Positions 27,282-36,893 of a stretch of 64,000 bases of DNA are shown piece by piece. The stretch covers positions 1 to 64,000 of the forward strand of contig JAEOSK010000007.1 in the NCBI GenBank assembly GCA_016840405.1. Reading direction: 5' to 3'. This DNA comes from Candidatus Hermodarchaeum yapensis. Its GTDB lineage: Archaea; Asgardarchaeota; Hermodarchaeia; Hermodarchaeales; Hermodarchaeaceae. The notes under the pieces are model-generated. The model ran no database searches. It had not been told where the DNA came from and worked only from the letters and a program-made list of their open reading frames with translations. The number at the start of each line of letters is the position of its first letter. Positions within the stretch are counted from its first letter, which is position 1. The translations under genes and the position numbers were made by a program.

Positions 27282-28553
27282 TTATTGTGCAGAAAAAGCG
27301 ATTTTTCCATTTTTTATCACTTTTTCGACGAGATTTATTCCAAAATGATAAGGGATATGAGCATGGTTCGGAGTATCGATGATCAAAATATCGGCCTGTT
27401 TATTTGGTTCGAGACTCCCAACCACATGGGATCGGTTGATTGCATGGGCGGCATTAATGGTTGCCGCGGCAATGGCTTCAGCTGGAGTCATTCGCATATT
27501 CAGACAGGCCAAGGTCAAAATGAGTTGCATTGATTCGGTCATGCAATTCGGATTATAATCGGTTGCCAATGCCACGGGTACTCCCGCGTCAATTAATTTT
27601 CGTGCAGGTGCATACTCTTTCTCCATTAAGACAAAGGCGGTTGCCGGTAAAAGGACCGCAACTACTTGGGCTTTGGCTAGCGCTTGGATGCCTTGGTTCG
27701 AAACTTTCAAGAGATGATCCGCAGAAATCGCTCCGACTTCGGCGGCTAGTTCTGCTCCGCCTAAGGTGGTCATCTCATCAGCATGCACCTTTGGGATGAG
27801 ATCATATTCCTTGGCCCGGTTGAGAATACGCCTTGATTGGTTAATGTCAAAGACGCCTTCTTCAGCGAACACATCACAAAATTCCGCCATTCCCTTTTTT
27901 GCCACGGTGGGAATCATTTTTTCCATGACCAGTTTCACATAGTGTTCTGGTCGGTCTTTGTATTTTTGAGGGACAACATGGGCTCCCATAAACGTCGGAA
28001 CAACATCAATTGGATGAATCAGGTTGAGGTCACGGATGGCAAGTAATTGTTTGTATTCGTGTTTGGGTTCCAAGCCATAACCGGACTTCCCTTCAACGGT
28101 TGTCGTGCCATACCGGAGCATACGATTCAACGTGTGTTGCCCAAGGCGCACCAAGGTCTTTCGACTTGCCTTTCGAGTCGCTTTGACCGTCACATTGATT
28201 CCTCCCCCCGCCTCCAAGATTTCCATGTAGGAGGCACCCTGAATTTTCTGGACAAATTCCTTTTCCCGGGTGCCCGCAAAGGCTAAATGGGCGTGGGGAT
28301 CCACGAATCCTGGAAGGACCGTTTTTCCTGTTGCATCAATGACCTTCGGTCGCGTTCCGGCTTTGACAAGTTTTTCAATTTCTCTGGTTGTTCCAACAGC
28401 AGCAATGCGATTTTCTTGGATCGCGACCGCTCCGTCTTTAATAATCCCTAACTCTGCGAGTTCGGTTCCTAGTTTGGGTGTGTGGCTGGCTCCAGCTAGG
28501 GTGAGGAGTTCTGCGGCATGTAAAATGACTGAATCGAAATGCATCCTTTCCAT
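27282..28553 (-). CDS. hutI: Imidazolonepropionase
   Basis: A 423-residue amidohydrolase that opens imidazolone-5-propionate to N-formimino-glutamate. Metal and substrate residues are visible: DPHAHLAFAGTREKEF (HxH motif, about residues 86-101), GKSGYGLE, PTFMGAHVVP, KVHADEM and LATDYNPN. C-terminal LEPNKQADILIID is the usual amidohydrolase beta-sandwich closure. Length is normal. It is the last gene of the minus-strand run hutU-ftcD-hutI, 41 bases after ftcD. Confidence 0.95.
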   Translation of the reverse strand: MERMHFDSVILHAAELLTLAGASHTPKLGTELAELGIIKDGAVAIQENRIAAVGTTREIEKLVKAGTRPKVIDATGKTVLPGFVDPHAHLAFAGTREKEFVQKIQGASYMEILEAGGGINVTVKATRKASRKTLVRLGQHTLNRMLRYGTTTVEGKSGYGLEPKHEYKQLLAIRDLNLIHPIDVVPTFMGAHVVPQKYKDRPEHYVKLVMEKMIPTVAKKGMAEFCDVFAEEGVFDINQSRRILNRAKEYDLIPKVHADEMTTLGGAELAAEVGAISADHLLKVSNQGIQALAKAQVVAVLLPATAFVLMEKEYAPARKLIDAGVPVALATDYNPNCMTESMQLILTLACLNMRMTPAEAIAAATINAAHAINRSHVVGSLEPNKQADILIIDTPNHAHIPYHFGINLVEKVIKNGKIAFSAQ

Positions 28554-28594
28554 TACGGGGGAACAAGGGAATAAAACCTAATAAATGAGGCTCT

Positions 28595-29557
28595 TCACGA
28601 TTTCTTCTTCTTTGAAAGGCTTGATAGAACACTGGCATGTTTGGGATTCTTTTCAGCCAGTTTTCGATCTATAGCGATTTCCAGAATGTCCTCAAGGGAG
28701 AAGCCTTCCAATCTTAGATAGTAATCTGCAACGCCCGCTAAGGCTTCGATGGGGACCAGTCCACAAAATTCCGCACCTACTACAGGAACACCATATCGGG
28801 CGGCTTCAATTTTGACTAGTTCCATTTGTCGGTACAACGGTGACTTCCGGAAATCAGTATTCGTGATACCAATTTGCGTGATATCTCGATCCTCCCAGAG
28901 GGCACCCATGGCCTTAATTCGGACAAGACCTCCCTTCTTGCGGTGAATCGCCTTCGCTACCGCTTTAGCAATCTGGAGATCCGTTGTTCCCAAGTTGATG
29001 TTTAACCCAACCATCACTTCCCGAGCACCAGTCATGGTGGCACCCGCGGTAGGATGGGGTTTGGCTGGACCATATGCGGGGTGTCGTTCGGGGTCTTTCA
29101 TGTTCTTGGCAAGGGCTTCCCATTCGCCCTTCCGAATCCAGTCAACATCGCCCTTTTCAGGAGTTTCAGCAGCTTCACCATAGAGATACACGGGGACATC
29201 ATGCTCTTCTGCAAATGCATTGGCGAATTCTTTGGACAGGGTGATACAGTCCTCGACGGTCATATTTTTGATTGGGACGAAGGGGGCTACATCCAAGGCT
29301 CCAATTCGCGGGTGTTGTCCTTTGTGTTTCCGCATATCAATCCGTTCAATCGCCACACGACCTGCGTTCAACATGGCAGTTTTAGCTGCTTCGGGTTCAC
29401 CGAAATAGGTTATGACTAGCCGGTTGTAGGCGGTGTCATGTTCATAATCGAGAAGGTGGACGCCTTTCGTTTGGCGAATGGCATCAACAATAGCATCAAT
29501 GGTCTTACTATCTGAACCTACGCTAAAGTTTGGAATGCATTCAACAATTCGGTCCAT
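28595..29557 (-). CDS. ftcD: Glutamate formimidoyltransferase
   Basis: About 320 residues. It moves the formimino group of N-formimino-glutamate to tetrahydrofolate (or an archaeal pterin), releasing glutamate. The N-terminal VECIPNFSVGSD and the RIGALDVAPFVPI and LGTTDLQIAKAVAKAIH segments match the FTCD N- and middle domains. It is a stand-alone transferase without the cyclodeaminase domain of the animal fusion. ATG 29557 is chosen since AGGTGA lies nine bases upstream; a GTG at 29569 is in frame. The cyclodeaminase needed for the next step is not in the window. Confidence 0.93.
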   Translation of the reverse strand: MDRIVECIPNFSVGSDSKTIDAIVDAIRQTKGVHLLDYEHDTAYNRLVITYFGEPEAAKTAMLNAGRVAIERIDMRKHKGQHPRIGALDVAPFVPIKNMTVEDCITLSKEFANAFAEEHDVPVYLYGEAAETPEKGDVDWIRKGEWEALAKNMKDPERHPAYGPAKPHPTAGATMTGAREVMVGLNINLGTTDLQIAKAVAKAIHRKKGGLVRIKAMGALWEDRDITQIGITNTDFRKSPLYRQMELVKIEAARYGVPVVGAEFCGLVPIEALAGVADYYLRLEGFSLEDILEIAIDRKLAEKNPKHASVLSSLSKKKKS

Positions 29558-29575
29558 TTTTGCTTTCACCTAGGT

Positions 29576-31240
29576 TTAGTCCTTAAGAAATGGAATTTTG
29601 ATATCACGCTTTTTAGCGAATTCAATTGCCTCCGGGTATCCTGCATCAACGTGACGGACAACTCCCATCCCTGGGTCGGTGGTTAACACGCGGAGGAGTC
29701 GGCGTTCAGCTTCCGGAGTTCCATCGGCTACTGATACTTGGCCCGCTGAGATGGCGTAAGGAATGCCCACGCCTCCTCCTTGGTGAAGTGAAACCCAGGT
29801 TGCTCCAGCTACTGCGTTGATGAGCACGTTCAATACAGGCCAGTCAGCGATAGCATCACTTCCATCACGCATATTCTCCGATTCGCGGTTGGGGGATGCT
29901 ACTGAACCAGCATCAAGGTGGTCACGGCCAATAACAATGGGGGCTTTTAGTTCTCCACTAGCAACCAGTTGGTTTAGCGCTTTTCCAAACTGCGCCCGTT
30001 CACCATAGCCCAGCCAGCCTACTCGAGCAGGTAAACCCTCAAACTGCACTTTTTCATGGGCGAGTCTGATCCACCGCTTTAAGATGTAGTTATCTGGAAA
30101 AAGTTTGAGCACTAAATCGTCGGTTCGGTAGATGTCTTCCGGTTCGCCAGAAAGGGCTACCCAGCGGAAGGGCCCGCGTCCCTCACAGAAAAGTGGGCGA
30201 ATAAAGGCTTCGACGAATCCAGGGTACTTCCATCGGTTCTTCTTCTCATCCCAGGAGATCTTTTTCGTATGTTGTCGTAGATTATTCCCGTAATCAAAGG
30301 TGATGGACCCTCGTTCTTGAAGGTCGAGAATCGCTTTCATGTGATGGAGCATCGAATCTTTGGAATGGCGAATATAATCCTCCGGGTCTTTTTCTCGAAG
30401 GCGATCTGCGTCTTCCTTACTAAATCCCTTGGGATAATAACCCGTTAGGGGGTCATGTGCTGCTGTCTGATCCGTCACGACGTCAACCTTGACGCCCCGA
30501 CGAACTATTTCAGGATGGGTCTCCGCGGTGTTACCAACTAATCCAATTGAACGTGGGGTTTCTTTTTCAAGGGCTTCCTCTGCGAGCTGTAAGGCTTCAT
30601 CTAAATCGTCTGTTTTGAGTTCACAGTAACCTGCTCGCATGCGTTTATCGATAGCCGCTTCGTCGACATCGACCGCGATGACAACGCCTTCATTGAATGT
30701 AACCGCGAGAGGTTGGGCACCTCCCATAGCCCCTACGCCTCCAGTTAAGGATAATTTCCCTTTCAACGTGCCACCAAAATGTCGGTCTGCTACTGCAGCA
30801 AAAGTTTCGAATGTTCCTTGAAGGATACCCTGGGTTGCGACGTAAATCCATGATCCTGCGGTCATTTGCCCAAACATGGTCAATCCTTGTTTGTAGAGTT
30901 TGTGGAAATTCTCCTCCGTGGCCCAAAACGGTACGATCAAGGAATTAGCGATAATTGCCCGAGGCGCATCCGTATGTGTTTTAAACACTGCGACGGGTTT
31001 TCCCGATTGGATGAGCATTGTCTCATCGGGCTCTAATTCCAGTAGGGTTTCCACAATTTTATCAAAACATTTCCAATTTCTGGCGGCTTGTCCCGTTCCT
31101 CCGTAGACGATAAGGTGTTCCCAATCCTTTGCGACATCTGGATCTAGGTTATTTTGGAGCATGCGAAGGATGGCTTCGATTTGCCAGTTCTTACAATGTA
31201 ATTGGGAACCACGGTAAGCGCGAATCGGTTTACGTGTCAT
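29576..31240 (-). CDS. hutU: Urocanate hydratase
   Basis: A 554-residue NAD-dependent urocanase. Typical elements: [14 protein letters not shown] (about residues 44-57), [27 protein letters not shown] (NAD-binding region, about 190-205), [17 protein letters not shown], and [20 protein letters not shown] near the C-terminus. Length matches the family (550-560). It is first in the minus-strand hut operon; ftcD follows directly. With hutH at 18-20 kb the four-gene route from histidine to glutamate is complete in this window. Confidence 0.96.
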   Translation of the reverse strand: MTRKPIRAYRGSQLHCKNWQIEAILRMLQNNLDPDVAKDWEHLIVYGGTGQAARNWKCFDKIVETLLELEPDETMLIQSGKPVAVFKTHTDAPRAIIANSLIVPFWATEENFHKLYKQGLTMFGQMTAGSWIYVATQGILQGTFETFAAVADRHFGGTLKGKLSLTGGVGAMGGAQPLAVTFNEGVVIAVDVDEAAIDKRMRAGYCELKTDDLDEALQLAEEALEKETPRSIGLVGNTAETHPEIVRRGVKVDVVTDQTAAHDPLTGYYPKGFSKEDADRLREKDPEDYIRHSKDSMLHHMKAILDLQERGSITFDYGNNLRQHTKKISWDEKKNRWKYPGFVEAFIRPLFCEGRGPFRWVALSGEPEDIYRTDDLVLKLFPDNYILKRWIRLAHEKVQFEGLPARVGWLGYGERAQFGKALNQLVASGELKAPIVIGRDHLDAGSVASPNRESENMRDGSDAIADWPVLNVLINAVAGATWVSLHQGGGVGIPYAISAGQVSVADGTPEAERRLLRVLTTDPGMGVVRHVDAGYPEAIEFAKKRDIKIPFLKD

Positions 31241-31405
31241 GGGTCTCCAACCTGAACCTCAAATGCCATTGAGCTTTGTCGCTGGGGGCTTTAAGTTGTT
31301 TTCTGTATCACAGTTCCTGTAAGTCTCCATGATATAGTGACACAAAATATCTGCTTTTATGATAGTTTCGATTTATGATATCAATGTAGGGAGGCCATAA
31401 TTCTC

Positions 31406-32059
31406 ATGATTGAAGAGCTCCTCTTTCGATACGGATTGCTCTTACTTTTCATTTTATTCATGGGAATTCGAGGCTATTATGGTCGGAAAGCCCAACCACC
31501 CGGTCAGAAGCGGACACGTCAGGAACGATGGGCTGACCAGGTCAAATACGAAAGCAAAGTCCTGGTAATCCTTCGAATTGTCATTGTCTACGCTATGATA
31601 ATGTTCATCCTGATTTGGAGCCTCGTACCTTTCATAATGCCTCCTTTGGCTCAACTCATCTTTCCTGTTTGGGTACGATGGTTGGGTGTCATAATTTGTT
31701 TACTCATGATTCTAGCGATTACGTGGGTAGGGATTCATCTTGGTCGACAAGTCTCAGGGTCTTTAGAGATCAAAACGGGTCATACTCTCGTGACAAGTGG
31801 TCCTTACAAGTATATCCGGCATCCCATGTACTTGGTGTATTTTATTTTCAATCTTGGCTTGTTTTTGATTTGTGCAAATCTTATCCTGTTAGTCATCGTT
31901 CTGCTTGGATTGATTGTAGTGGCTTCAAGAATGCGAGTAGAAGAGCAGATGATGCTTGAGCAATTCGGTGACGAATATCAGGAATACTTAGAACGCACTG
32001 GACGCTTTTTTCCACCTATTCGTAGAAAAACGAAAGAGGATAGCACAAACTCAAGATAA
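31406..32059 (+). CDS. Isoprenylcysteine carboxyl methyltransferase-family membrane protein
   Basis: A 217-residue membrane methyltransferase-like protein with about five hydrophobic segments. The C-terminal signature GHTLVTSGPYKYIRHPMY (about residues 131-148) followed by EEQMMLEQFGDEYQEYLERTGRF (about 181-203) is that of the ICMT/PEMT group, which bind SAM at the membrane face. Substrate is probably a lipid or isoprenoid compound and cannot be fixed from sequence. A second member of the group is at 59460-60059. Confidence 0.82.
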   Translation: MIEELLFRYGLLLLFILFMGIRGYYGRKAQPPGQKRTRQERWADQVKYESKVLVILRIVIVYAMIMFILIWSLVPFIMPPLAQLIFPVWVRWLGVIICLLMILAITWVGIHLGRQVSGSLEIKTGHTLVTSGPYKYIRHPMYLVYFIFNLGLFLICANLILLVIVLLGLIVVASRMRVEEQMMLEQFGDEYQEYLERTGRFFPPIRRKTKEDSTNSR

Positions 32060-32076
32060 AGTGAAATTTGAACAGA

Positions 32077-33360
32077 TTAAAGCGCCAGATAATGGACAAG
32101 TTGTTTAGTCATATTGATTAGTGAACTGATTGAGACACTTTCATCAGCACCATGGGCTTGCATATTATCAAGGGTGGGCGCACCGATGCCAATTATGTCA
32201 ATGGAATCAATTACTTCGTATACATAACCCATATCCGTGGAACCTGACATTCCAGCATATATGATATCGGAATCCTGGAAGCCATGGACCGCTTTGAGTG
32301 ACTCTGCGATTTTTCTAAGATACGGGCTTTCGAGATTCGTTTTAAAAGGTGGGTAATCGTGGTCGGTTTTGATTTCGACGCTAAGTGCTTTGCTTTTTTC
32401 CTGTCCTCTTTTGACTGCTTCTTCAATTTCTTTAAGGGCTTCTTCAAAGGTTTCTTCAGGAATGTACCGCCGATTAATGACCACCTCACATTCAGACGGA
32501 ACGATATTGACTTTGGTTCCTCCTCGAATGATATCAAGGTTAAACATCGGGGTCATTTGATCTGAAGGTCCCCCAAGCGATTTGAAAACTGGAACTGTTG
32601 AGATTTCAGATTCACGGACTTCCACTTCTGCTTTGAGCTTGAGGAGTTCATTCATGATGGGAATCATTTCTTCGATGGCGTTGACGCCCAAGAAGTTCAT
32701 TCCTGAATGCGCGCTTCGACCCTTGGTTCGAACTGAGACATTAAACACGCCTGCTGCTGCTGCAATGATAAGAGGGAGCTGAGCACCAAGTTCAGTATTG
32801 ATTAGATGACCTTTGATATATCCTTTTTTCGCGAGGTGATAGATGCCTGGATACACACCAAGTTCTTCATCGGTGCAGAGGCTACAGATGATGTTGAAGT
32901 TGGGGGTGAGTTTGAGCTCGTTGAGGACTTCGATAGCCACAATCATACTTGCTATGCCCGATTTCATGTCAAGGGCGCCACGACCGAAGACTTTGCCTTC
33001 TTTGATGATTCCTGCAAAGGGATCCATGGTCCAGGGCTCATCAATCGGAACAACATCCATGTGGGCGTAAATGGTGACGTCTTCCTTTTGATTATAATCT
33101 CGAGAGGCAACTAGATTCACGCGTGGGCCTTCAATTGGGTAGGGAATAGTTTTGGTAAGTTCTTCGGGAATAAGAACACGTTCAGTCTTGAAACCTAATT
33201 CTTTGAAGATAGGCTCTACCAAATCAACGAATTCCTCGTAGTTGTTTCCTGGTGGAACCACTGTGGGGACTTGGATTAATTCACTAAGTAACTTCGCGAT
33301 TCGTTCCTGCTTCTTTTCGACAGCTTCGAAAACTTGGTCAACTGAGAATTGATTTGACAT
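32077..33360 (-). CDS. M20-family metallopeptidase (ArgE/DapE/carboxypeptidase type)
   Basis: A 427-residue zinc amidohydrolase. Metal ligands are visible: IYAHMDVVP (His and Asp, about residues 96-104), FGRGALDMKSG (bridging Asp), CTDEELG (catalytic Glu pair), and C-terminal AHGADESVS (His). The central lid domain with VRTKGRSAHSGMN is present. Members remove acyl groups from amino acids or trim peptides; the substrate here is unknown. It follows the flavoprotein gene by 28 bases, suggesting one transcript. Confidence 0.92.
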   Translation of the reverse strand: MSNQFSVDQVFEAVEKKQERIAKLLSELIQVPTVVPPGNNYEEFVDLVEPIFKELGFKTERVLIPEELTKTIPYPIEGPRVNLVASRDYNQKEDVTIYAHMDVVPIDEPWTMDPFAGIIKEGKVFGRGALDMKSGIASMIVAIEVLNELKLTPNFNIICSLCTDEELGVYPGIYHLAKKGYIKGHLINTELGAQLPLIIAAAAGVFNVSVRTKGRSAHSGMNFLGVNAIEEMIPIMNELLKLKAEVEVRESEISTVPVFKSLGGPSDQMTPMFNLDIIRGGTKVNIVPSECEVVINRRYIPEETFEEALKEIEEAVKRGQEKSKALSVEIKTDHDYPPFKTNLESPYLRKIAESLKAVHGFQDSDIIYAGMSGSTDMGYVYEVIDSIDIIGIGAPTLDNMQAHGADESVSISSLINMTKQLVHYLAL

Positions 33361-33388
33361 TTTCTCTCACATTTCCTTCCCTCATTCG

Positions 33389-34120
33389 CTATTTTACTGC
33401 ATCGAGTTGCCGTTGAAAACTGACATTGATGGCTTTGATGTAGTCAGCGCGGGGCACGATTTCTCGACTAATAGTGTTTAACGTGGCTGGTCTAATGGTA
33501 CCTGATTGAACGAGTTCTCTTCCGGCTTGTTTGATAGCCTTGAAGATGTCGTCAACTTTGATTCCCATTTGTTTGAACACTTGGAGTTGGGCACCCATGG
33601 GACGAAGAATTGCGCCAACGAATTCACAATTTAAATTCTTACAGTACGCGTTGACATGGGCAATCAGTGGATCAAAATTATCCAATTCTGTAAAACCCGA
33701 AACCGAAACAAGGACGACCTTGTTCTGTTTACGATCACCTAAAGGTGGATGACGGCAATGATCATCACGAACCTCAAAGAAAGGTTGTACTAACGGAATC
33801 GACCGATCCAGTACCGCCTTTAGCGTGCTTGTCATCCCGTCAACGAAAACTGGTGTGGCTAGGATTAACACATCTGCGGTTTGGTGTTTCGTTAAGAGTT
33901 CTGCCATGTCATCATTGTGAACGCATTTTCCAGGAGTTTTTACCCAGCAGGTGAAACAACCAAGACAGGAATTCACTTTCAAGTCATCGACATATATTAG
34001 ATCAATTTCTGCTCCTGCTTCCTTTGCACCTTCCAGGAAGGTATTGAGAAGTAGGGCAGTTCCACCACGGTCTTTTCGTGGACTACTGTTGAGAGCTAAA
34101 ATCTTCAACGCTTCTTGCAC
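33389..34120 (-). CDS. NADPH-dependent FMN reductase / iron-sulfur flavoprotein family
   Basis: A 243-residue flavodoxin-fold protein. The FMN phosphate loop is NSSPRKDRGGTALLL (about residues 11-25), and LATPVFVDGMTSTLKAVLDR (about 86-105) is the second flavin segment. CLGCFTC with a later GKC (about residues 53-68) resembles the compact Cys motif of archaeal iron-sulfur flavoproteins. A C-terminal helical extension of about 60 residues is present. Probably an electron carrier or quinone/nitro-compound reductase. It precedes the M20 peptidase in a likely two-gene operon. Confidence 0.85.
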   Translation of the reverse strand: MQEALKILALNSSPRKDRGGTALLLNTFLEGAKEAGAEIDLIYVDDLKVNSCLGCFTCWVKTPGKCVHNDDMAELLTKHQTADVLILATPVFVDGMTSTLKAVLDRSIPLVQPFFEVRDDHCRHPPLGDRKQNKVVLVSVSGFTELDNFDPLIAHVNAYCKNLNCEFVGAILRPMGAQLQVFKQMGIKVDDIFKAIKQAGRELVQSGTIRPATLNTISREIVPRADYIKAINVSFQRQLDAVK

Positions 34121-34190
34121 CTTTACGTGTACTCTGATGAATTCAAGTTTATCATATGCTTCGAGAAAACCCTGTCCTGTCAGGGCGGGG

Positions 34191-34373
34191 GTGAATCGTG
34201 AAGTTTAAATAGGTTTCTAGAATTCCCTAGTCGAGGTCCCGGTCAGCGGTCCGAGAACCAAGGCACCATGACCGGGCAACATCGCCGGAACGGCGAGTAG
34301 AGCCTGTGGACCAGTCGACACTGGTCGATGGAATGAAACAGGAAGCTTCGTCCCTCAGGGCGGGGTAGTTCAC
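34191..34373 (+). mobile_element. Solo IS605-type right end with omega-RNA-like structure
   Basis: No complete gene is here, but the last codons of a tnpB-like frame are recognisable (GMKQEASSLRAG then TAG at 34366-34368), as is the conserved end GGTAGTTCAC (34364-34373). Three clean stems precede it: CCCGGTCA / TGACCGGG (34238-34245 with 34269-34276), TCGCCG / CGGCGA (34282-34287 with 34291-34296, loop GAA) and GACCAGT / ACTGGTC (34309-34315 with 34320-34326). The string GAGTAGAGCCTGTGGA (34294-34309) recurs in the locus at 58816-58989. This is the layout of TnpB omega-RNA scaffolds, without the nuclease gene. Confidence 0.75.
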
Positions 34374-34399
34374 AACCCCAAACACCGGATAAGGAACAA

Positions 34400-34846
34400 A
34401 TGAGGTTTTGCCTTATGTCATATTTCCGAATCTGGCGCTATTGGCTCTTGGGCGTGAGTGTTTTCATTACTGCCTTTGGTTTGTTTATGGCGCTTCTTAA
34501 TCACACGATTTTGTTTTCATTCTTCAATACTCAAATTAATCCCGCGTTTTGGGGTTCCACACCTGTTCCGGCACCTGCCCAAGCGTTCCAAGGTTGGATT
34601 TATGGGGCTTGGGGCGCCACGGTGATGGGGTGGGGGGTTACAATGATTTTCATTGCCTACTATCCTTTTGGTCAACAGGAACGATGGGCATGGAAAGCTG
34701 TCCTCGTCAGCGTCTTATCATGGTACATTATTGATACCACGATCTCCTGGCTGTTTGCTGTCATCATCAATGTAATTTTTAATACAACTATTCTGATACT
34801 GGTGATCATTCCCTTACTCTTTACCTGGCAAGAGATGTCAAATTGA
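34400..34846 (+). CDS. Four-helix membrane protein
   Basis: A 148-residue hydrophobic protein, four membrane segments at about residues 12-35, 58-84, 94-117 and 120-143. No signature is recognised. An in-frame ATG at 34418 gives a shorter form (MSYFRIWRYW) and may be the real start, since the solo IS605 end stops only 26 bases before 34400. Short distance to fdhD (59 bases) allows co-transcription. Confidence 0.65.
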   Translation: MRFCLMSYFRIWRYWLLGVSVFITAFGLFMALLNHTILFSFFNTQINPAFWGSTPVPAPAQAFQGWIYGAWGATVMGWGVTMIFIAYYPFGQQERWAWKAVLVSVLSWYIIDTTISWLFAVIINVIFNTTILILVIIPLLFTWQEMSN

Positions 34847-34905
34847 ACTTGAATCCTTTTCCGACAAGGTAAAAAAGCGGTGAACGTCCTTACATCGACG
34901 TTCAA

Positions 34906-35733
34906 GTGGAGATGACACTGTTGAAATCTACTCGTTCAATTTCAATTCTGAAGTGTATGGAAACCCATTGTGAAGAAATTGAAGATGTGGTCGCTCATGA
35001 GTTAGGATTGAGAATTCTTCTCACGGATTCGATGGGTGAAGAAAGTTTTGCTCTGGTTCATACGTTGCCAACAGAATTTGACTCACTCATCATTGGGTTA
35101 CTGTTTACTTCGCGTTTGATTTCTTCTCCTGGGGATGTTGTTCAAATCCGCACCCGAAGCCAACTTGCTAAAGTACGTCTATCAGATGAAAGTGCATTCC
35201 GGGACAAACTCAATTCAATCCGGGCAACTGCACGGATTGTTATGGGCATTTGTGGACCTGAAGAAGGGGCCTTAGGTACGTGGCGTGCTTGTGATGTTCC
35301 TGCAATTGAAACATCAATGAAAATATCACCTTCGATTATCCGGCAAGCAATTCAAAATCTGAATAACGAAATGGTGTTGTATCGACAGACAGGAGGTACA
35401 CATGGCGCCGCATTGGTTGACACTGAAGGTAATGTTATTAAGCTCGCTGAAGATGTGGGTCGCCATAGTGCGATTGATCGCGTCATCGGGAAAGCGTTAT
35501 TGGATAATATGAATTTGTCAAATCTGATTTTGGTATGTTCCGGGAGACTGACGGGTGACCTAGTTTTGAAAGCTGCAGTTGCGAGAATTCCTCTAATCGC
35601 TTCAATCAGTGCAGGTGTATTCTCAGGCATTGAGCTCGCTGATGCTGCAGGCGTTACGCTTATTGGGTTTGTTCGGGGTGCACGTATGAATGTCTACACG
35701 CACCCTAGTCGGTTGGTGTTTTCGTCAGTCTAG
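34906..35733 (+). CDS. fdhD: FdhD-family sulfurtransferase
   Basis: A 275-residue FdhD-like protein. FdhD passes sulfur from a cysteine desulfurase to the molybdenum or tungsten bis-pterin cofactor of formate dehydrogenase. TGGTHGAALVDTEG, EDVGRHSAIDRVIG and GRLTGDLVLKAAV are the family blocks. In E. coli a CxxC pair carries the sulfur; here only the second Cys remains (VMGICGPEEG), the first position being Met. No formate dehydrogenase is in the window. Start is GTG, with an ATG two codons later. It is convergent with rio1 and overlaps its end by four bases. Confidence 0.88.
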   Translation: MEMTLLKSTRSISILKCMETHCEEIEDVVAHELGLRILLTDSMGEESFALVHTLPTEFDSLIIGLLFTSRLISSPGDVVQIRTRSQLAKVRLSDESAFRDKLNSIRATARIVMGICGPEEGALGTWRACDVPAIETSMKISPSIIRQAIQNLNNEMVLYRQTGGTHGAALVDTEGNVIKLAEDVGRHSAIDRVIGKALLDNMNLSNLILVCSGRLTGDLVLKAAVARIPLIASISAGVFSGIELADAAGVTLIGFVRGARMNVYTHPSRLVFSSV

Positions 35734-36545
35734 CGAACAAAGGTTTTCTTGTCAAGACGGTCATTGAAACTGATTTGTTCCATGCATTCATCACAAAGGG
35801 CTTGGGCTTCTGCGGGGATACCATATTTCTCGAAGAACTTGACAATGTTTGTGATATCTCGGAGAAGGATAGGACGGCCCTTCTTTAGAGCTCTGTGACG
35901 GTTGGGTCGTGATGCAAAATCGATTGCTTGTGGAAAATCGATGATCCATGGTTCATTTTGGAAGTACAATATGTTGAAGGCGGACAGGTCTCCGTGAATG
36001 ATGAATACTCGGTAGATGGCAAAGATTTGGTCGATGATTGAGTTGAAGATTCGTTTGGGGTGCTCAATCTGGACGTCTTTGAGCAGTGGTGCGGGTGTTC
36101 CATTTTCACCAAGAAATCGGGCGGTAAACATGTTATCGATATGACGGGCAGGAGTGGGAACCTTTACACCGGCACGAAAGACGCGATCTAAGATCCAGAA
36201 TTCACGAGATGCCCAATAACTCATGATATCCTTGGAATAGCCGACTTTCCCACCACCCATTTTCTTACGTTTCCCTCCCTTTGCGTGCGGTGTGGCATAG
36301 AGGCGATAGACTTTCAGGGCGAGAGGGAAATCATACCATAGTGCATGGAAGACGGTAGCTTCTTTTCCTGCACTAATAGTTCCTTTAACGTCCGTCGCGA
36401 GTTGTGTGGCTAGTGCTTCCACTCGAACGGACGTCAGAGTGATTTCAGGCAGATCTTCAAGGCGTCCTCGTTGCCCCTCGATTTTGCTGGTCTGACGTTG
36501 CGCTAGACTGCGCTTACTGATGTATGGGCTTGGTTGATTTGGCAC
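35730..36545 (-). CDS. rio1: RIO1-type protein kinase
   Basis: A 271-residue atypical kinase. GTISAGKEATVFHA is the RIO flexible P-loop (about residues 55-68), ALKVYRL carries the ATP-binding Lys, FIIHGDLSAFNILYF the catalytic loop Asp and Asn (about 196-211), and PWIIDFPQAIDF the metal-binding Asp of the DFG-equivalent. RIO1 acts in small ribosomal subunit maturation in eukaryotes and archaea. Length is near the archaeal norm. The C-terminus has CDECMEQ, a minor feature without known role. Confidence 0.93.
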   Translation of the reverse strand: MPNQPSPYISKRSLAQRQTSKIEGQRGRLEDLPEITLTSVRVEALATQLATDVKGTISAGKEATVFHALWYDFPLALKVYRLYATPHAKGGKRKKMGGGKVGYSKDIMSYWASREFWILDRVFRAGVKVPTPARHIDNMFTARFLGENGTPAPLLKDVQIEHPKRIFNSIIDQIFAIYRVFIIHGDLSAFNILYFQNEPWIIDFPQAIDFASRPNRHRALKKGRPILLRDITNIVKFFEKYGIPAEAQALCDECMEQISFNDRLDKKTFVR

Positions 36546-36893
36546 TTTTTTCTAACCTTTCTTATGGTGAGTTTCGCCTCTCCACCAATTTCCAAGAGCT
36601 AGTAGGGTCAGATATCTTAACTACTCTGTGCTCTGGAGCTGCGGATTGGCAACTGATGTCCCTTTAAAAAATGGGTTCAACTAGTGCCTGTCTCGGGAGG
36701 CAGCGATTACACCATCTCCATCGACAGAGCAGGTCCTTTGAATTGAAAATTCTATTACCGGCATAAACGCAATACACCTCCATGAAAACAAAATCATGTA
36801 CACGGGAATTACCCATTGCGATATAAATGAATTACGGTATGTTTTGGACCCATCGCCCAAGCACTTTTTAACTGACTAAACGAATTCAAAATA
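36546..36893. other. Gene-free stretch between divergent rio1 and a membrane-protein gene
   Basis: About 350 bases that probably hold the two divergent promoters. On the plus strand GATATAAATG near 36820 is a TATA candidate for the 36894 gene. On the minus side, the TTTTTTAAAGGG complement near 36661 could serve rio1. I see no RNA gene or repeat here. Confidence 0.35.
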
